NCBI GenBank assembly: GCA_039707465.1
Contig: CM077648.1
Location: 69,211,619 to 69,275,618 of the forward strand
DNA: 64,000 nucleotides
Direction: 5' to 3'
DNA from: Rhabdophis nuchalis
Lineage: Eukaryota > Chordata > Lepidosauria > Squamata > Natricidae
Shown piece by piece: positions 52,851-62,446 of the stretch. The translations under genes were made by a program, and so were the position numbers. How positions within the stretch are numbered: position 1 is the stretch's first letter; every line of letters starts with the position of its first letter. The notes beneath the pieces were generated by a model. It was not told the origin of the DNA. It did no database searches and worked only from the letters and a program-made list of their open reading frames with translations.

Positions 52851-53450
52851 CCGTTCTCCATTCTTCCACCTCCATCGCTCCCTCTCTCCATCTCTCCTCC
52901 ACTCCCTCCTCCTCTCTCACCCGTTCTCATCCCTCTTTGCCAGCTCGGCTTCAGCCTCCGTTCCCCTCCGTTCTTCTCCATTCTTTGCCGGCTCGGCTTC
53001 CGGCTTCCGGGTTCGGCTTCAAGCCCTTCTTCTGCTGCAAACTCACCCTGGCAAACCTCCAAGATCTCAAAGGGGAGCCAGGGTGGTCGTCCTACTGGAC
53101 CCGACCCCCAAAGGTGTGTTACGGGGCCGGGTAGCACCTCATTCTCCCCCAACGGCTCCCGCGACCTGCAAGAGCTCAACGACGAACCGCCATCTTCGCG
53201 CACATAGATAAGGATAAGCACATAGAAAAATTACATCTTATAATCCATATAATCAATCATTTTTTCCTTTGCCATTTTCTCGTGTATCAACAGTTACAAT
53301 AAGCTTTCAAATAAAATCATTTTTGAGACCTGAGTCTTTTTGCAACTGACTCTTCCCTCTGTCCTTAGGGTTAGGGGGAAAACTGGTTTCATCTGCAGTC
53401 TTTTCAGGGAAAACTGTTATTCTTTTGGTGTTTTCCTGGCACTGTCATAG

Positions 53451-53990
53451 TTTGGGTGTGTGCGTGTGTAATGTCTTGCAGTTATCTACACATTAATAAT
53501 GATCAAGTACTAATATTTGGTTTCCTTACATAATTGGTGTTTTCTTTCATGCTTTTAGATTTCCAACTTCTATTTCTGTTAGTTAGCCATTGATAAAACA
53601 AATCCCATATGAAAAAGTATTCGAAGCCTTCTTGATTTTAATTGTCAATTTATTCATTATTGGACACTCTAATATTTATTAATTTTCATATCTTTGTTTT
53701 TCCACTGTTGTGCAAACACAATACCAGCAGCTGTTAACATGTGTAAAATTAAATATGTATTGTATTCCCTTTGAAATACCCAACAAAATATTTCTTGTTT
53801 TAAATCCATTCTTGCTTTACCATTGCTTCTAACCATGATACCACTAACTCTTGAATAGCTACTTGGACTGACCTAAATACTGAACCTAATTCATATATTC
53901 CTGTTTTTTGAACTGAGGAATAAATTTCAGAAAAATAAATCTATATTGCTCTGTGAATCTACCTATGACATTCATTCTTCTTGATCTAAC
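53451..53990 (-). pseudogene. L1 ORF2 C-terminal relic
   Basis: On the minus strand around 53770-53640 the reading LILHMLTAAGIVFAQQWKNK matches the L1 segment LILNLITAARLLVAQYWKKE at 59660-59720 in the same window. Surrounding words are AT-rich and broken. This is an L1 of the ORF2-bearing kind, adjacent to but separate from ORF1-only copy 3. Confidence 0.5.
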
Positions 53991-54140
53991 TTCTTAGATG
54001 AAAAACTATATCTTTCATGTTTGTTGGGGAACATCCTTCCTGAAAAGACTGTACATTGTTGGGTGAAAAAAGACGTCCCTTCTGTTACCTGTAGTCCTCA
54101 GTTTACAACCACAATCGAGTCCAATATTGTTTTATTTCTT

Positions 54141-56340
54141 TTGCAGTTAGTACTATTTAACAGGATGAAGAAGAAGTATGACTGCTTTCTTCTCCAAAAA
54201 ACTAAGAGAGGAGCAATCAGCTGATCCACAACAGTCACCAGCACTAACATCATCAGCACCAGCACCAGCATCAGCAGCACCAGCACCACCAGCACCAGCA
54301 CCGCTTGAAGTCAGAGAAAGCAGCAAGTCCATCTCCTCCATTGAAGTTCCAAAACTTCCTGCCTGCTGGTGTTTGCAGCAATATAGAAACTTTCAGTACA
54401 AGTATGATATACTGGCTGTATCCAACAAAAAGTTAGGTAGTGAGTACTGTGCGAAACTCGTGTTTTTATTAGAGAAAGGTATTCATGTTTCTAGAGAGTG
54501 GAAAAATTTCCAGGTTGAGGCTGCAGGGACAACTAAGGAGAATCAACAATTATCTCTCAGAAAAAAATGAAGGAACATTTGCAATCAAAAGCACACCATA
54601 TTTGTACAGAGAACAGTAAACAATGGGAGCAGGATGCTTTAACCAAATCCATAGATAAGTCAACTGACATCCAGTACTAGCAAAATATTTTTTACTGTTT
54701 ACGATGTGGCACAAAGATGCAAACCATTCTCAGACATCGAAGGGCAGGTAAATTTGCTAACTGATTGGAGTAGATGGAAATCCGCAATGAAAATAGTTGA
54801 ATTCATTGCAAATGAAATTAAAACCACCGTGTTTTCCAGCATTATTGCAAAGGTGTGTTTAATAATCAATGAAACCTCAACGCTATCAATGAAAGCAGTT
54901 CTGATAGTTTTTGTTAAAGTTGAGGATTCAGAATGCCCAGCAACCATTTTTGTTGAGCTGTTGGAATTAGAGAAACAAGGTGCGGAGACCATATGTTCTG
55001 CAGCGATGGGAAGCTTACATAAAGTTGGGTTACCACTGAATATCTGCAGAAGAATTTAATAGCTTTCTGCTCCCATGGTGCCAATGTTATGCTTGGGAGA
55101 AAATCTGGAGTCAGCACCAGAATAACTCAAGACTTCCCAAACATTGAAATCTGGCACTGCTTGAACCACTGCCTCCAACTTGTGCTGGATGATGTGATAA
55201 AAGAAATAAAACAAGTGAACTACTTCAAGATATTCCTTGACAAGGTACACACCACTTTCCAGAAATCCTGCAAGAGCCAGAATGATCTTTTCCAAATCTC
55301 TGCATAACTGGGCATTGAAATTGTGAAGATTGGCAGAGTTTTGGGACCAAGATGGGCTGCTTGTAGTTTAAGGTCAACCAAAGCTGTGTGTCATGCTTAT
55401 CCAACACTACATCAGGTTTTTCTTGGCATTGAAAGATTCCCAGGCATGGCTTCCCATTTTTTGAATGATTTGACCCCCATGATTGATATTCTAAATGATA
55501 TTTCTCTTCTGTCAAATACCTTGCAAGGGAGAAACACAGATATCATCAAGGCCGAAAAATTGCTATTATGATCAATTAAAGTATTTGAAATGCTTAGATG
55601 GGGAAAGGGCTCATATGGAAAAAAGGTTGTTGGAATGCTAGCTTCAGAAATCTTCAAAAAAATAAAAAATTAGTTCCAAATCAATGATTTGTTGCCCTTC
55701 CTCATGAAAATCTTTTGGCAAACATCACTAATTTGAAAAAAAGGCTGCTGGATTGCGACCATCTAAAAACAGGTAGCCAATTGCCAGATGCAAACAAATT
55801 ACACTTTATCACATATTTGGAGCCAAATTACTGGAACATTGAAGATGTAGTCATTGCATGGACAGAAGCAGAGGCAGCATTGATTTTGATTTGGTGAAAT
55901 TTTTAATTATGAAATTGATTTGAATGACTATAGAGATTTTTTGGAAAATGTGATCAAAGATCCAAAGACCTACAAAATTCCTGACAATATCAGAAAAGCT
56001 AGATGTTGTCAGGACAATTGCTGTTAGTTCAGCAGAAGCGGAAAGGGGGTTCTCAAAAATGAACCTCATGTTCAGACAAAGATCCCATCTAATTGTTCCA
56101 AAGTTTAGTAATCTGATGATGATAAGCATTGTTGGCATGCCTGTTAAGAGATGGGACCCAATTCCTGCAGTGGAAAGTGGCTCAGAGCACACAGCTGATG
56201 ATCCATGAGTAAAGACCAAGAAAAGTGCAACTGAGGAGTCTGGGAACCAAAGAACAATCTGGAAACATCTTCAACCAAAAAATCAATAACAATAAGTAAG
56301 TACTTGAGTGCATCCCTTTGTGTTATTCTTATGTAAGATG
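54141..56340 (+). pseudogene. hAT-like transposase relic, KIAA1586/ZMYM-like type
   Basis: N-terminal frame 54178-54570 starts MTAFFSKKLREEQ, has a Ser/Ala/Pro repeat (codons about 20-42), then YDILAVSNKKLGSEYCAKLV. Frames 54706-55059, 55089-55307 and 55323-55571 follow: IWHCLNHCLQLVLDDVIKEI, then IGRVLGPRWAACSLRSTKA. These recall hAT-derived proteins of the KIAA1586 kind, where 'H..N..L' and 'R.W.AS' blocks belong to the RNase-H-like core. The C-terminal block AVSSAEAERGFSKMN (near 56020-56064) is the hAT dimerisation motif. Stops, frameshifts and missing Asp residues show it is dead. It might be a decayed domesticated gene rather than a transposon; context does not decide. Confidence 0.65.
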
Positions 56341-56457
56341 TAAGTGCATGCAATTAAAGTCTTCCTTTCTGTGTCTTTTCTTTGTGCAGGTTATTGGAGC
56401 ATATTGGTGAGGTGGTGGTGTAGAAGACCAGCAAGGCAGATCTTTCCTCTGTAAGTA

Positions 56458-57494
56458 CCATATTTTTTGGAGTATAAGATGCACCTTTTTTCCTCTAAAA
56501 AGAAGCTGAAAATCTGGGTGCGTCTTATACATCAGATGCAGCATTTTTGCCTTCTGAAGCCCCGCCCCTTCACCAAAATGGCTGCGCGCGCATACCCTTA
56601 TAGAGGCTTCCAGAGAGCTCCTGGGAGCTGGGGAGGGCAGAAATGAGCAAAAAACAGCCCCCAGCAGCACTCTATAAGCCTCCATAAGGCTATGCATGCC
56701 TTTTATTTGAAAAAAAACGAGCCAATTTTTGCGAAAAACAGGCCATTTTGGGGAGGTTTGCAGAGTGCAAAAACACTTTTTTTTTCCTTTCAGAAAGCTG
56801 TTGAGTTAAAGCAATTGATGAGAATTACGTTGCTCAAGTACTGTGCCTGCAGAAACAAAGATTTGCTCCAAAGGTGGTCAGTGATTTCCTTCTCCAGCAC
56901 ATGGCTAAATACACCTGGAAACATCTACCTACCTACCTCCCTCTCTCCCTCCCTCCCTACCCTCTCTCTCCCTACATATCTAGTCTATTTCTCTCTCTCT
57001 TCCTCTCCCTACTTATCTACACTCTCTCTCTCCCTACCTATCTACCATATTTCTTTCCCCGTTCTATCTACCTATATACCTACCTACCTACCTATTCTCT
57101 CTCTGTCCCTACCTATCTACTGTATTTCTCTCTCTCTCTTTCTCTCTCTCTATCCCTCTACCTACCTACCTACCTACCTATCTACACTCTCTCCCTACTT
57201 ACTACACTCTCTCCCTACCCACTGTATTTCTCTCTCTCTCGTTCTCTCTCCCTTTATCTACCTACCTACCTACACTCTCTCTCCCTACCCTACCATATTT
57301 GTCTCTCTCTCTCCCTTTATCTACCTACTTACCTAACTACTCTCTCTCTCCCTACCTACCTACCTATTATATTTCTCTCCCTTTTTCTCCCTCTCTATCC
57401 CTTTATCTACCTTCCTACTTTTAAAAAAAAAAAGCCTCTTCAAAACCTGGGTGCGTCTTATACTCCGGTGTGTCTTATATTCCGAAAAATACGG
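56458..57494. mobile_element. TA-flanked inverted-repeat element (about 1.04 kb) with a pyrimidine tract
   Basis: Left end CCATATTTTTTGGAGTATAA and right end, reversed, CCGTATTTTTCGGAATATAA agree over about 28 bp with 5 mismatches. A TA lies on each side (56456-56457, 57495-57496). The uninterrupted second module (GTAAGTAGCTGTTTTATTG near 57646) gives the empty site and confirms TA as the target. A related end is at 15049. No transposase; the long apparent ORFs come from the CTAC/TCTC tract. Tc1/mariner-type mobilisation is likely from the TA target. Confidence 0.75.
56920..57420. repeat. Polypyrimidine microsatellite (CTAC/CTCC/TCTC mix)
   Basis: About 500 bp almost free of G on the plus strand, built from CTACCTAC, CCCTCCCT and CTCTCTCT runs. 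It lies inside the TA-flanked element. Confidence 0.9.
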
Positions 57495-57859
57495 TAGCTG
57501 TTTTATTGTTTGTGTGCTGGTTTCATCCTTAATGTAGTGCAGGCAAATTGAAGAGTTCATTTCTGTGTCTCTTCTTTGTGTAAGCCATTCATTGGAGCAA
57601 ATGTGGTCCAATGTAGAAGACCAACAAGACAGTCATCTTTCCTCTGTAAGTAGCTGTTTTATTGTTTTGTGTGCTGGTTTCATCCTTAATGTAGTGCATG
57701 CAAATTGAAGAGTTCATTTCTGTGTCTCTTCTTTGTGCAGGCTATTCATAGGAGCATGGTGGTCAGTTGGTGATGTTGAAGACACACAAAAGGACAGTCA
57801 TCTTCCTTCTCTATGATTCTCTATTCTCTATTATTCTCTTCTCTATTATGTATAAGAGA

Positions 57860-58110
57860 AAATGTAAAGAGGGGGGAAAACCCAGTCAACATTCTGTTTC
57901 TAAAGAGGCTTTGAAGTTTGCAATAAAAAAATAATGCATAAAAAAGAGAAGGGGAAAAATCTGACCATGAGGAATCTGCAAATTCCTTGTTTGGTCCAAA
58001 CCAAGTTCCCCCAAACAGCAGCAGGCACGACTGCCATTGCTGGCAGTCTCAAAGCTGGGACAACCAGGAACCAAAATTGTGCAGGAGTGGTGTATGAACA
58101 AAGCATTGAA
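57860..58110. repeat. Segment shared in inverted orientation with 24104-24165
   Basis: Reversed, the stretch reads ATGGCAGTCGTGCCTGCTGC and GGAATTTGCAGATTCCTC. This matches ATGGCCATCGTCCCTGTTGC and GGAAATTGCAAATTCCTC at 24104-24160. A diverged interspersed repeat of unknown family. Confidence 0.45.
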
Positions 58111-58599
58111 ACTGGGTGAAATAATTACCAACTTTTACTCTAATGGCTTGCAGTAAAGAAAAAATATGAAAAGAACACTCTTAAATTAGCTGCATACCAA
58201 TCACACAGAGAAAAAGAAAAAAAAAACAGAAAGAGGCAGAAAAAGCCCAAAGGAAACTATAAAATACAGAAAGATTGGGGGAAAAACTCAAATATTTTGA
58301 AAGTGACTTCAGGGAGAAATTATTTGTTATTTATTTATTTGCATTTTTAAAGTTCTCGGACTTACCGATAATTAGCTGTTTTAAACAGACTGCTTAATAT
58401 TGGATTTGAGAATAAGAGAGCAATCTACTAGTGAAAGAGAAGTATTGCAACACTACAGCAGCAATATATTCAAGGAAGTTAACCTAATATATACAAAAAT
58501 TAAAATACAGAATAGAAGCAACAACATCTGGAAAATGGCCTGACCTTGACTCTATTATGAAAAGATGACTGGGAAAATTTGAGAATATTTAATGGTCTT

Positions 58600-60104
58600 T
58601 CTTTTTCTTTTTGAAGAGTTATAAAAGGTATTAATTTGCAAACCATGAACTTTACTAAAATTAATTATTGGACTAAGGATTGGAAAGATCGGAAGAACGT
58701 AGTGAATTAATGTGGACTAATTTGGATTTGGACAACTCAAAAGAAGGAAAGAGCCAAAAGAAAGAGTGAAGAAATAAAATAAGATTTTATAACTTGGATA
58801 ATTGGGAGATACATTTTTTAAATACTGAAATATTGGAATAATAGAAATATACTTTTCATAATTGATATTAAATCACTATAAAATGGATAAGACTTTTAAA
58901 AGTCATATACTAAGAAATGCTCTATTGCGAGTCTGGAAAAAGTATAAATATAAATTAAGTGATAAGTTACCAATATGGACAGTACCCAGGCACGCGATAG
59001 AGAATATAAATGTGTAGCTAAAGCAAGAGAGGATTACTTACAAGGAACTCCTTTACAAAGAAGGCGTTAAACTACAATTAAAATCTAGAGAGCAATTAAG
59101 AGAAGAAGGAATTATCAGGACTTGGTTTCAGTATGCACAGCTGCAGGCCAGATGGAGAGAAGACCAAAAAATTGGTATCTTGCAGCAGGATAAGAACTTG
59201 ATAAAGCAGATAAGGGACAAAGGTCAAATGCACATAAAAAGGTTATACAGTGTATTGGTGGAAATAGACTCAGAAACTGATCTAGTTAAAGACTGCATGA
59301 TAAAATGGGCGCAAAATCTAGGTGAACCAATAATGTTGGAGACTTGGGAGAAGATATGGGTTAGTAATGTAAGATTTACACAAGCCCAAAATTTAAGAGA
59401 GAATTTTTATAAAATGTTTTATAGATGGCACTTAGACCCAAAAAAGTTATCTTGCATTTACCCAAGTGTACAACCTAAATGCTGGAGATGTGAATGTGAA
59501 GATGCCACATATTTTCACATATGGTGGACGTGTAAAAAAATTAAGGCTTTTTGGATTAAGATATGGTGGATTATTCAAAATATCTTAAGGAAAAAAATTA
59601 AATTTACACCACAATTTTTCCTGTTGGGAATGGTTACGGATTGCACAGCAATAGAAACTAAGTTGATTTTGAATTTGATAACAGCTGCCAGGTTGCTGGT
59701 GGCACAGTATTGGAAGAAGGAAGATCCACCTACCACAGAGGAATGGACTTTAAAAGTTGTGCACCTGGCTGAGATGGCAAAAATTTCATCGTATCTTAAA
59801 GATCATTCAAATGAAAGATATATATTAGAATGGAGAAGATGGATCGATTATATGCAAAAAAAAATATCCAAATAAGAAGGTTTATATAGCATATGAATGA
59901 AATATTTTTTAAGTAGTTTATGTTTAGGATGTTTTGAGTTATAGTTAAAGAATTAGGGATAATATGTATATATCTTAGTTTCATGTTCGTGAAAGTTATA
60001 CCCTGCGCTTGTTCTGGGAAGTCTGGGGAGGGGGGAGGGGGGAAGAGGTTGGGGGGGGGGAGAAAATGTTTGTAATCTTTATAAAATCTTCTAATTAAAA
60101 AAAA
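58600..60104 (+). mobile_element. L1 LINE 3' portion with ORF2 C-terminus
   Basis: A 5'-truncated or decayed L1 whose ORF2 end is open at 59180-59875, followed by a 3'UTR of about 230 bp (CTGCGCTTGTTCTGGGAAGT, a G-rich stretch near 60020-60060, then TTTGTAATCTTTATAAAATC) and a short A-run at 60096-60104. This 3'UTR is unrelated to that of the ORF1-only copies, so at least two L1 lineages are present. Upstream of 59180 the coding is in broken frames. Confidence 0.75.
59180..59875 (+). pseudogene. L1 ORF2 C-terminal domain, open 231 codons
   Basis: The reading includes WEKIWVSNVRFTQAQNLREN, YRWHLDPKKLSCIYPSVQPK and the Cys-rich motif CWRCECEDATYFHIWWTC (C-X2-C...H...C), typical of the end of L1 ORF2 protein. 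It closes at a TAA in a natural-looking place. Endonuclease and RT are not present in frame, so this is a truncated product. The Cys motif is needed for L1 mobility in mammals and may bind RNA. Confidence 0.8.
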
Positions 60105-60700
60105 TGGATCCACAAGAGACATTAGAAATATTGTTGATGTTAAAAAATCTGTGTGAACTTATAAGAGATAGTAAAGAGACAAAGAGATTGTTTAAAGATA
60201 TAGAAGTGAATGTAGAAGCTACTCACCAATTGGGGAGGCGGGGAACATGATACGCAAGAAATAGATGAGAAATTAGAAAAAGCAGGGGAAGGGGAAAATA
60301 GAAATGAGAAGCAAGAAGCCCCCCAATGTACAACAGTACAGAGAGAAAAGAGAAAAACCTCATTAAAAAAGCAAAAGAAAGTCTTGGAGATGGGTGTTCA
60401 AATAATGCAACAAAAAGATATAAAAGACACTCAGGAGGGAAAGATTAGTAGATACAAAAATATTTTAAAAAGATATAAGAGCTCAAGAGAGAGAGAGATA
60501 AAAGGTTGACCAAAAATCAATAAATGATGGAACTATAATTAAGTGATTATGTATAATGAGAAAATATATTAATAAAATAGGAAAATACCATGATCCCAAT
60601 AAATGCAGATTAGTAGATGATAATCTAAGATTAGTTATTATTAATATTAATAGTATGTTAAAATATATTGTATTCCCATGATGGATTGAATATTGTTAAT
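60105..60700 (+). pseudogene. Possible L1 ORF1 N-terminal fragment
   Basis: Immediately after the previous L1's A-run an ATG (about 60104) opens MDPQETLEILLMLKNLCELI and a charged helix, ended by a stop near 60248. Further A/G-rich words continue to about 60540 without a usable frame. It resembles the coiled-coil start of ORF1 (compare 40284). From 60541 to 60720 I see only AT-rich DNA. Confidence 0.4.
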
Positions 60701-61214
60701 AATTGGAAATATCCACCACATTGTATCCAAATGTCAATCAGGACCTTACACTGGCCCAATGTCTGATTTTTTTTTAATGTAGACCACCCTATCCTTGAAT
60801 GGTTTGGTGGACAGGACCAGAGGTAGTATTCTACCAGATCAGACCAGTTTGTCTGAACCGCTACCTACTGCTGTTCCACAACCTTCTCAATCAATTTCTG
60901 GTTGATATGTATGTGAAAATTGAGAGTGAAAGACACAGTTGGATATGTAGAAACCCCCCAAAAACTGAGAAGTGAGGAGTATGTGCACCTGACATGACAT
61001 GACATGACAAGAACTGACAGCCACTTATCACACCTTGGCAAGATGGTTGTGTCGCTGTCTTCTTTCACTGGAGGACCCAGCTACATACACAAGCAAATTC
61101 AAGATGCAATGATGTATGTGCACCATTTCAGACGACCAGATCTGCTTATTACATTTGCCTGCAATCCGAAATGACCAGAAATTGTACAGATCTTTAAACA
61201 TAGACAAAAATCTC

Positions 61215-61368
61215 ACAATAGATATGACATAGCAGCAAGGGTTTTTCGTGTGAAAGTAAAACATATAATGAAGCTCCTCACTAAAGGTTGCATCTTTGGA
61301 AATGCCAGGTGTCACATGTACTCCATGGAATGGCAGAAATATGAACTTCCCCACATGGATATTCTTCT
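61215..61368. repeat. 154-bp direct repeat, left copy
   Basis: Helitron Rep sequence repeated at 61592-61745 with about 5 substitutions and no length change. The two copies flank the insert 61369-61591. Confidence 0.9.
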
Positions 61369-61591
61369 TTTTGTTGTTGTTGTTGTAAAAAAATGTATTG
61401 GTTTTATAACATTTATAGGAAACGGGTATTTGGGTATATAGAAAATTTTGGTAGCTCCCATGCTGGCAGTAGAAACCCCCCACATCCCACAGGTTTACAA
61501 TTTTAAGTGCAACATACAAAGGATAAGCATATACAGAATTCTTATTTTATATCAACCATGTGTTAGCTATTCTGCTAAAATTGTACTCATA
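61369..61591 (-). mobile_element. L1-type 3'UTR fragment (223 bp), same family as the ORF1-only L1s
   Basis: Read on the minus strand it ends AAAACCAATACATTTTTTT then ACAACAACAACAACAAAA. Upstream words (GGGATGTGGGGGGTTTCT, CATGGGAGCTACCAAAATTT) align with the 3'UTR of copies 1-3. It is 5'-truncated. Confidence 0.65.
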
Positions 61592-61745
61592 ACAATAGAC
61601 ATGACATAGCAGCAAAGGTTTTTCGTGTGAAAGTAAAACATATAATGAAGCTCCTCACTAAAGGTTGCATCGTTGGAAATGCCAGGTATCACATGTACTC
61701 CATGGAAGGGCAGAAATATGAACTTCCCCACATGGATATTCTTCT
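61592..61745. repeat. 154-bp direct repeat, right copy
   Basis: Second copy of 61215-61368; the Helitron reading continues from its end (LRLEEKRRPES). Confidence 0.9.
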
Positions 61746-62446
61746 GAGGCTAGAAGAGAAGAGAAGACCAGAGTCCATTGATGAAGTTGTAAGTGCTGAG
61801 GTACCTGATCCCGACCTAGCCCTAGCCCTCCATGACATTATCAAGATGACAATGATCCATTGCCTATGTGGACCCCTCAACAGGAACTCATCCTGCATGG
61901 TGGATGGCACCAGTATCAAGAACCACACTGGACATGATCTTGACAATTGCTGGGTGGTTCCATACAACCCCGTCCTGTCTCACAGCTTCTCGGCTCATAT
62001 AAATGTTGAGTACTGCAATTCAGTTAAATCCATAAAATACATCTGCAAGTATATTAACAAAGGATCTGACCAGGCAGCATTCACCATTGAAGATGTGGAT
62101 TAGGTGACAAGGTATGAGGCAGGATGACACATCAGCAGCTCTGAGGCAGCCTGATGCATTCTTTGCTTCCCTATTCACAAAAGGTTTCCTCCTGTTATGA
62201 ACCTTGCCACACATCTCGAAAATGGCCAAAGAGTTTATTTTACTGAGGACAATGTTGTTGAGAGGATGAATAATCCTCAAAAAACAAACTTCTGGCCTTT
62301 ATGAGCTGTGCAAAGTTTATGCTTTCACAAGGACCCTTTTATATTACAAAGTTCCAACTTACTACATATGGAAAGGCAACAAGTTCTGCAGGAGGAAATA
62401 AGGGAAGGCTGTACCAGGTTATATGGGGGTGAAGAAAGATTAGTTT

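Larger units (their letters stand above)
48411..53213 (-). mobile_element. L2-type LINE copy I, most intact and full length (about 4.8 kb)
   Basis: On the minus strand: a 5' end with GCGAAGATGGCGG (53187-53198), a GC-rich tandem-repeat 5'UTR (about 53200-52330), a unique leader (52330-51710), endonuclease, linker, RT, C-terminal domain, 3'UTR and tail (CACCGCCCCGGGTCCCTTTG...GGTGCAG region, 48447-48482). It is inserted in ORF1-only L1 copy 3. No clear target duplication is seen, as is common for this group. Visible lesions are one in-frame stop, one frameshift near the C-terminus and one changed RT residue. Confidence 0.85.
48262..53450 (-). mobile_element. ORF1-only L1 (HAL1-like) copy 3, split by L2 copy I
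   Basis: On the minus strand, an ORF1 C-terminus (about 53450-53310; ending in a GRVSCKKTQVSK-like tail comparable to copy 1) runs into a 3'UTR that is cut by the L2 at 53213. It resumes at 48410 with GGGAGGGACATCACCAAC and ends AAAAACCAATAAAATTCTTT near 48270. The 3'UTR is about 245 bp once rejoined, as in copies 1 and 2, and there is no ORF2 in between. The copy is 5'-truncated. Boundaries at the upstream side are approximate. Confidence 0.65.
56340..57810 (+). repeat. Three tandem 157-bp exon-like modules downstream of the hAT relic
   Basis: Units begin near 56345, 57537 and 57694 (157 bp between the last two). Each has a pyrimidine-rich TTTCTTTGTG(CAG/TAAG) acceptor-like end, a 61-nt body in units 1 and 2 (GGAGCA...GTAGAAGACCA...TCTTTCCTCT) and, in units 1 and 2, an exact GTAAGTA donor-like start. 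Unit 3 lacks the donor. Another AGTAAGTAC word closes the hAT C-terminus (near 56294). Unit 1 is interrupted by the element 56458-57494. Confidence 0.7.
61021..62103 (+). pseudogene. Helitron Rep domain remnant
   Basis: Reading: RRPDLLITFACNPK, then after a stop RVFRVKVKHIMKLLTKGCIF and the region of the HUH motif. The usual LPHAHIL is LPHMDIL here, in both copies of the duplicated segment, so the second metal-binding His is Asp. Frame 61627-62103 continues with EVPDPDLALALHDII, MIHCLCGPLNRNSSCMVDG, a deletion where a Tyr-rich segment is expected, HINVEYCNSVKSIKYICKYI and NKGSD, which carries the catalytic-Tyr motif (Y...Y..KG). Rep would nick and join single-stranded DNA. Confidence 0.75.

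Noticed and set aside
52541..53221. 226-aa minus frame rich in Glu, Gly, Arg and Ser
   Set aside because: It is a translation of the 128-bp monomers in the L2 5'UTR; repeats in the protein follow the DNA period.
56692..57497. Two overlapping frames of 214 and 207 aa rich in Leu, Ser, Tyr and Pro
   Set aside because: They are read-throughs of the CTAC/TCTC tract and occur in two phases of the same repeat.
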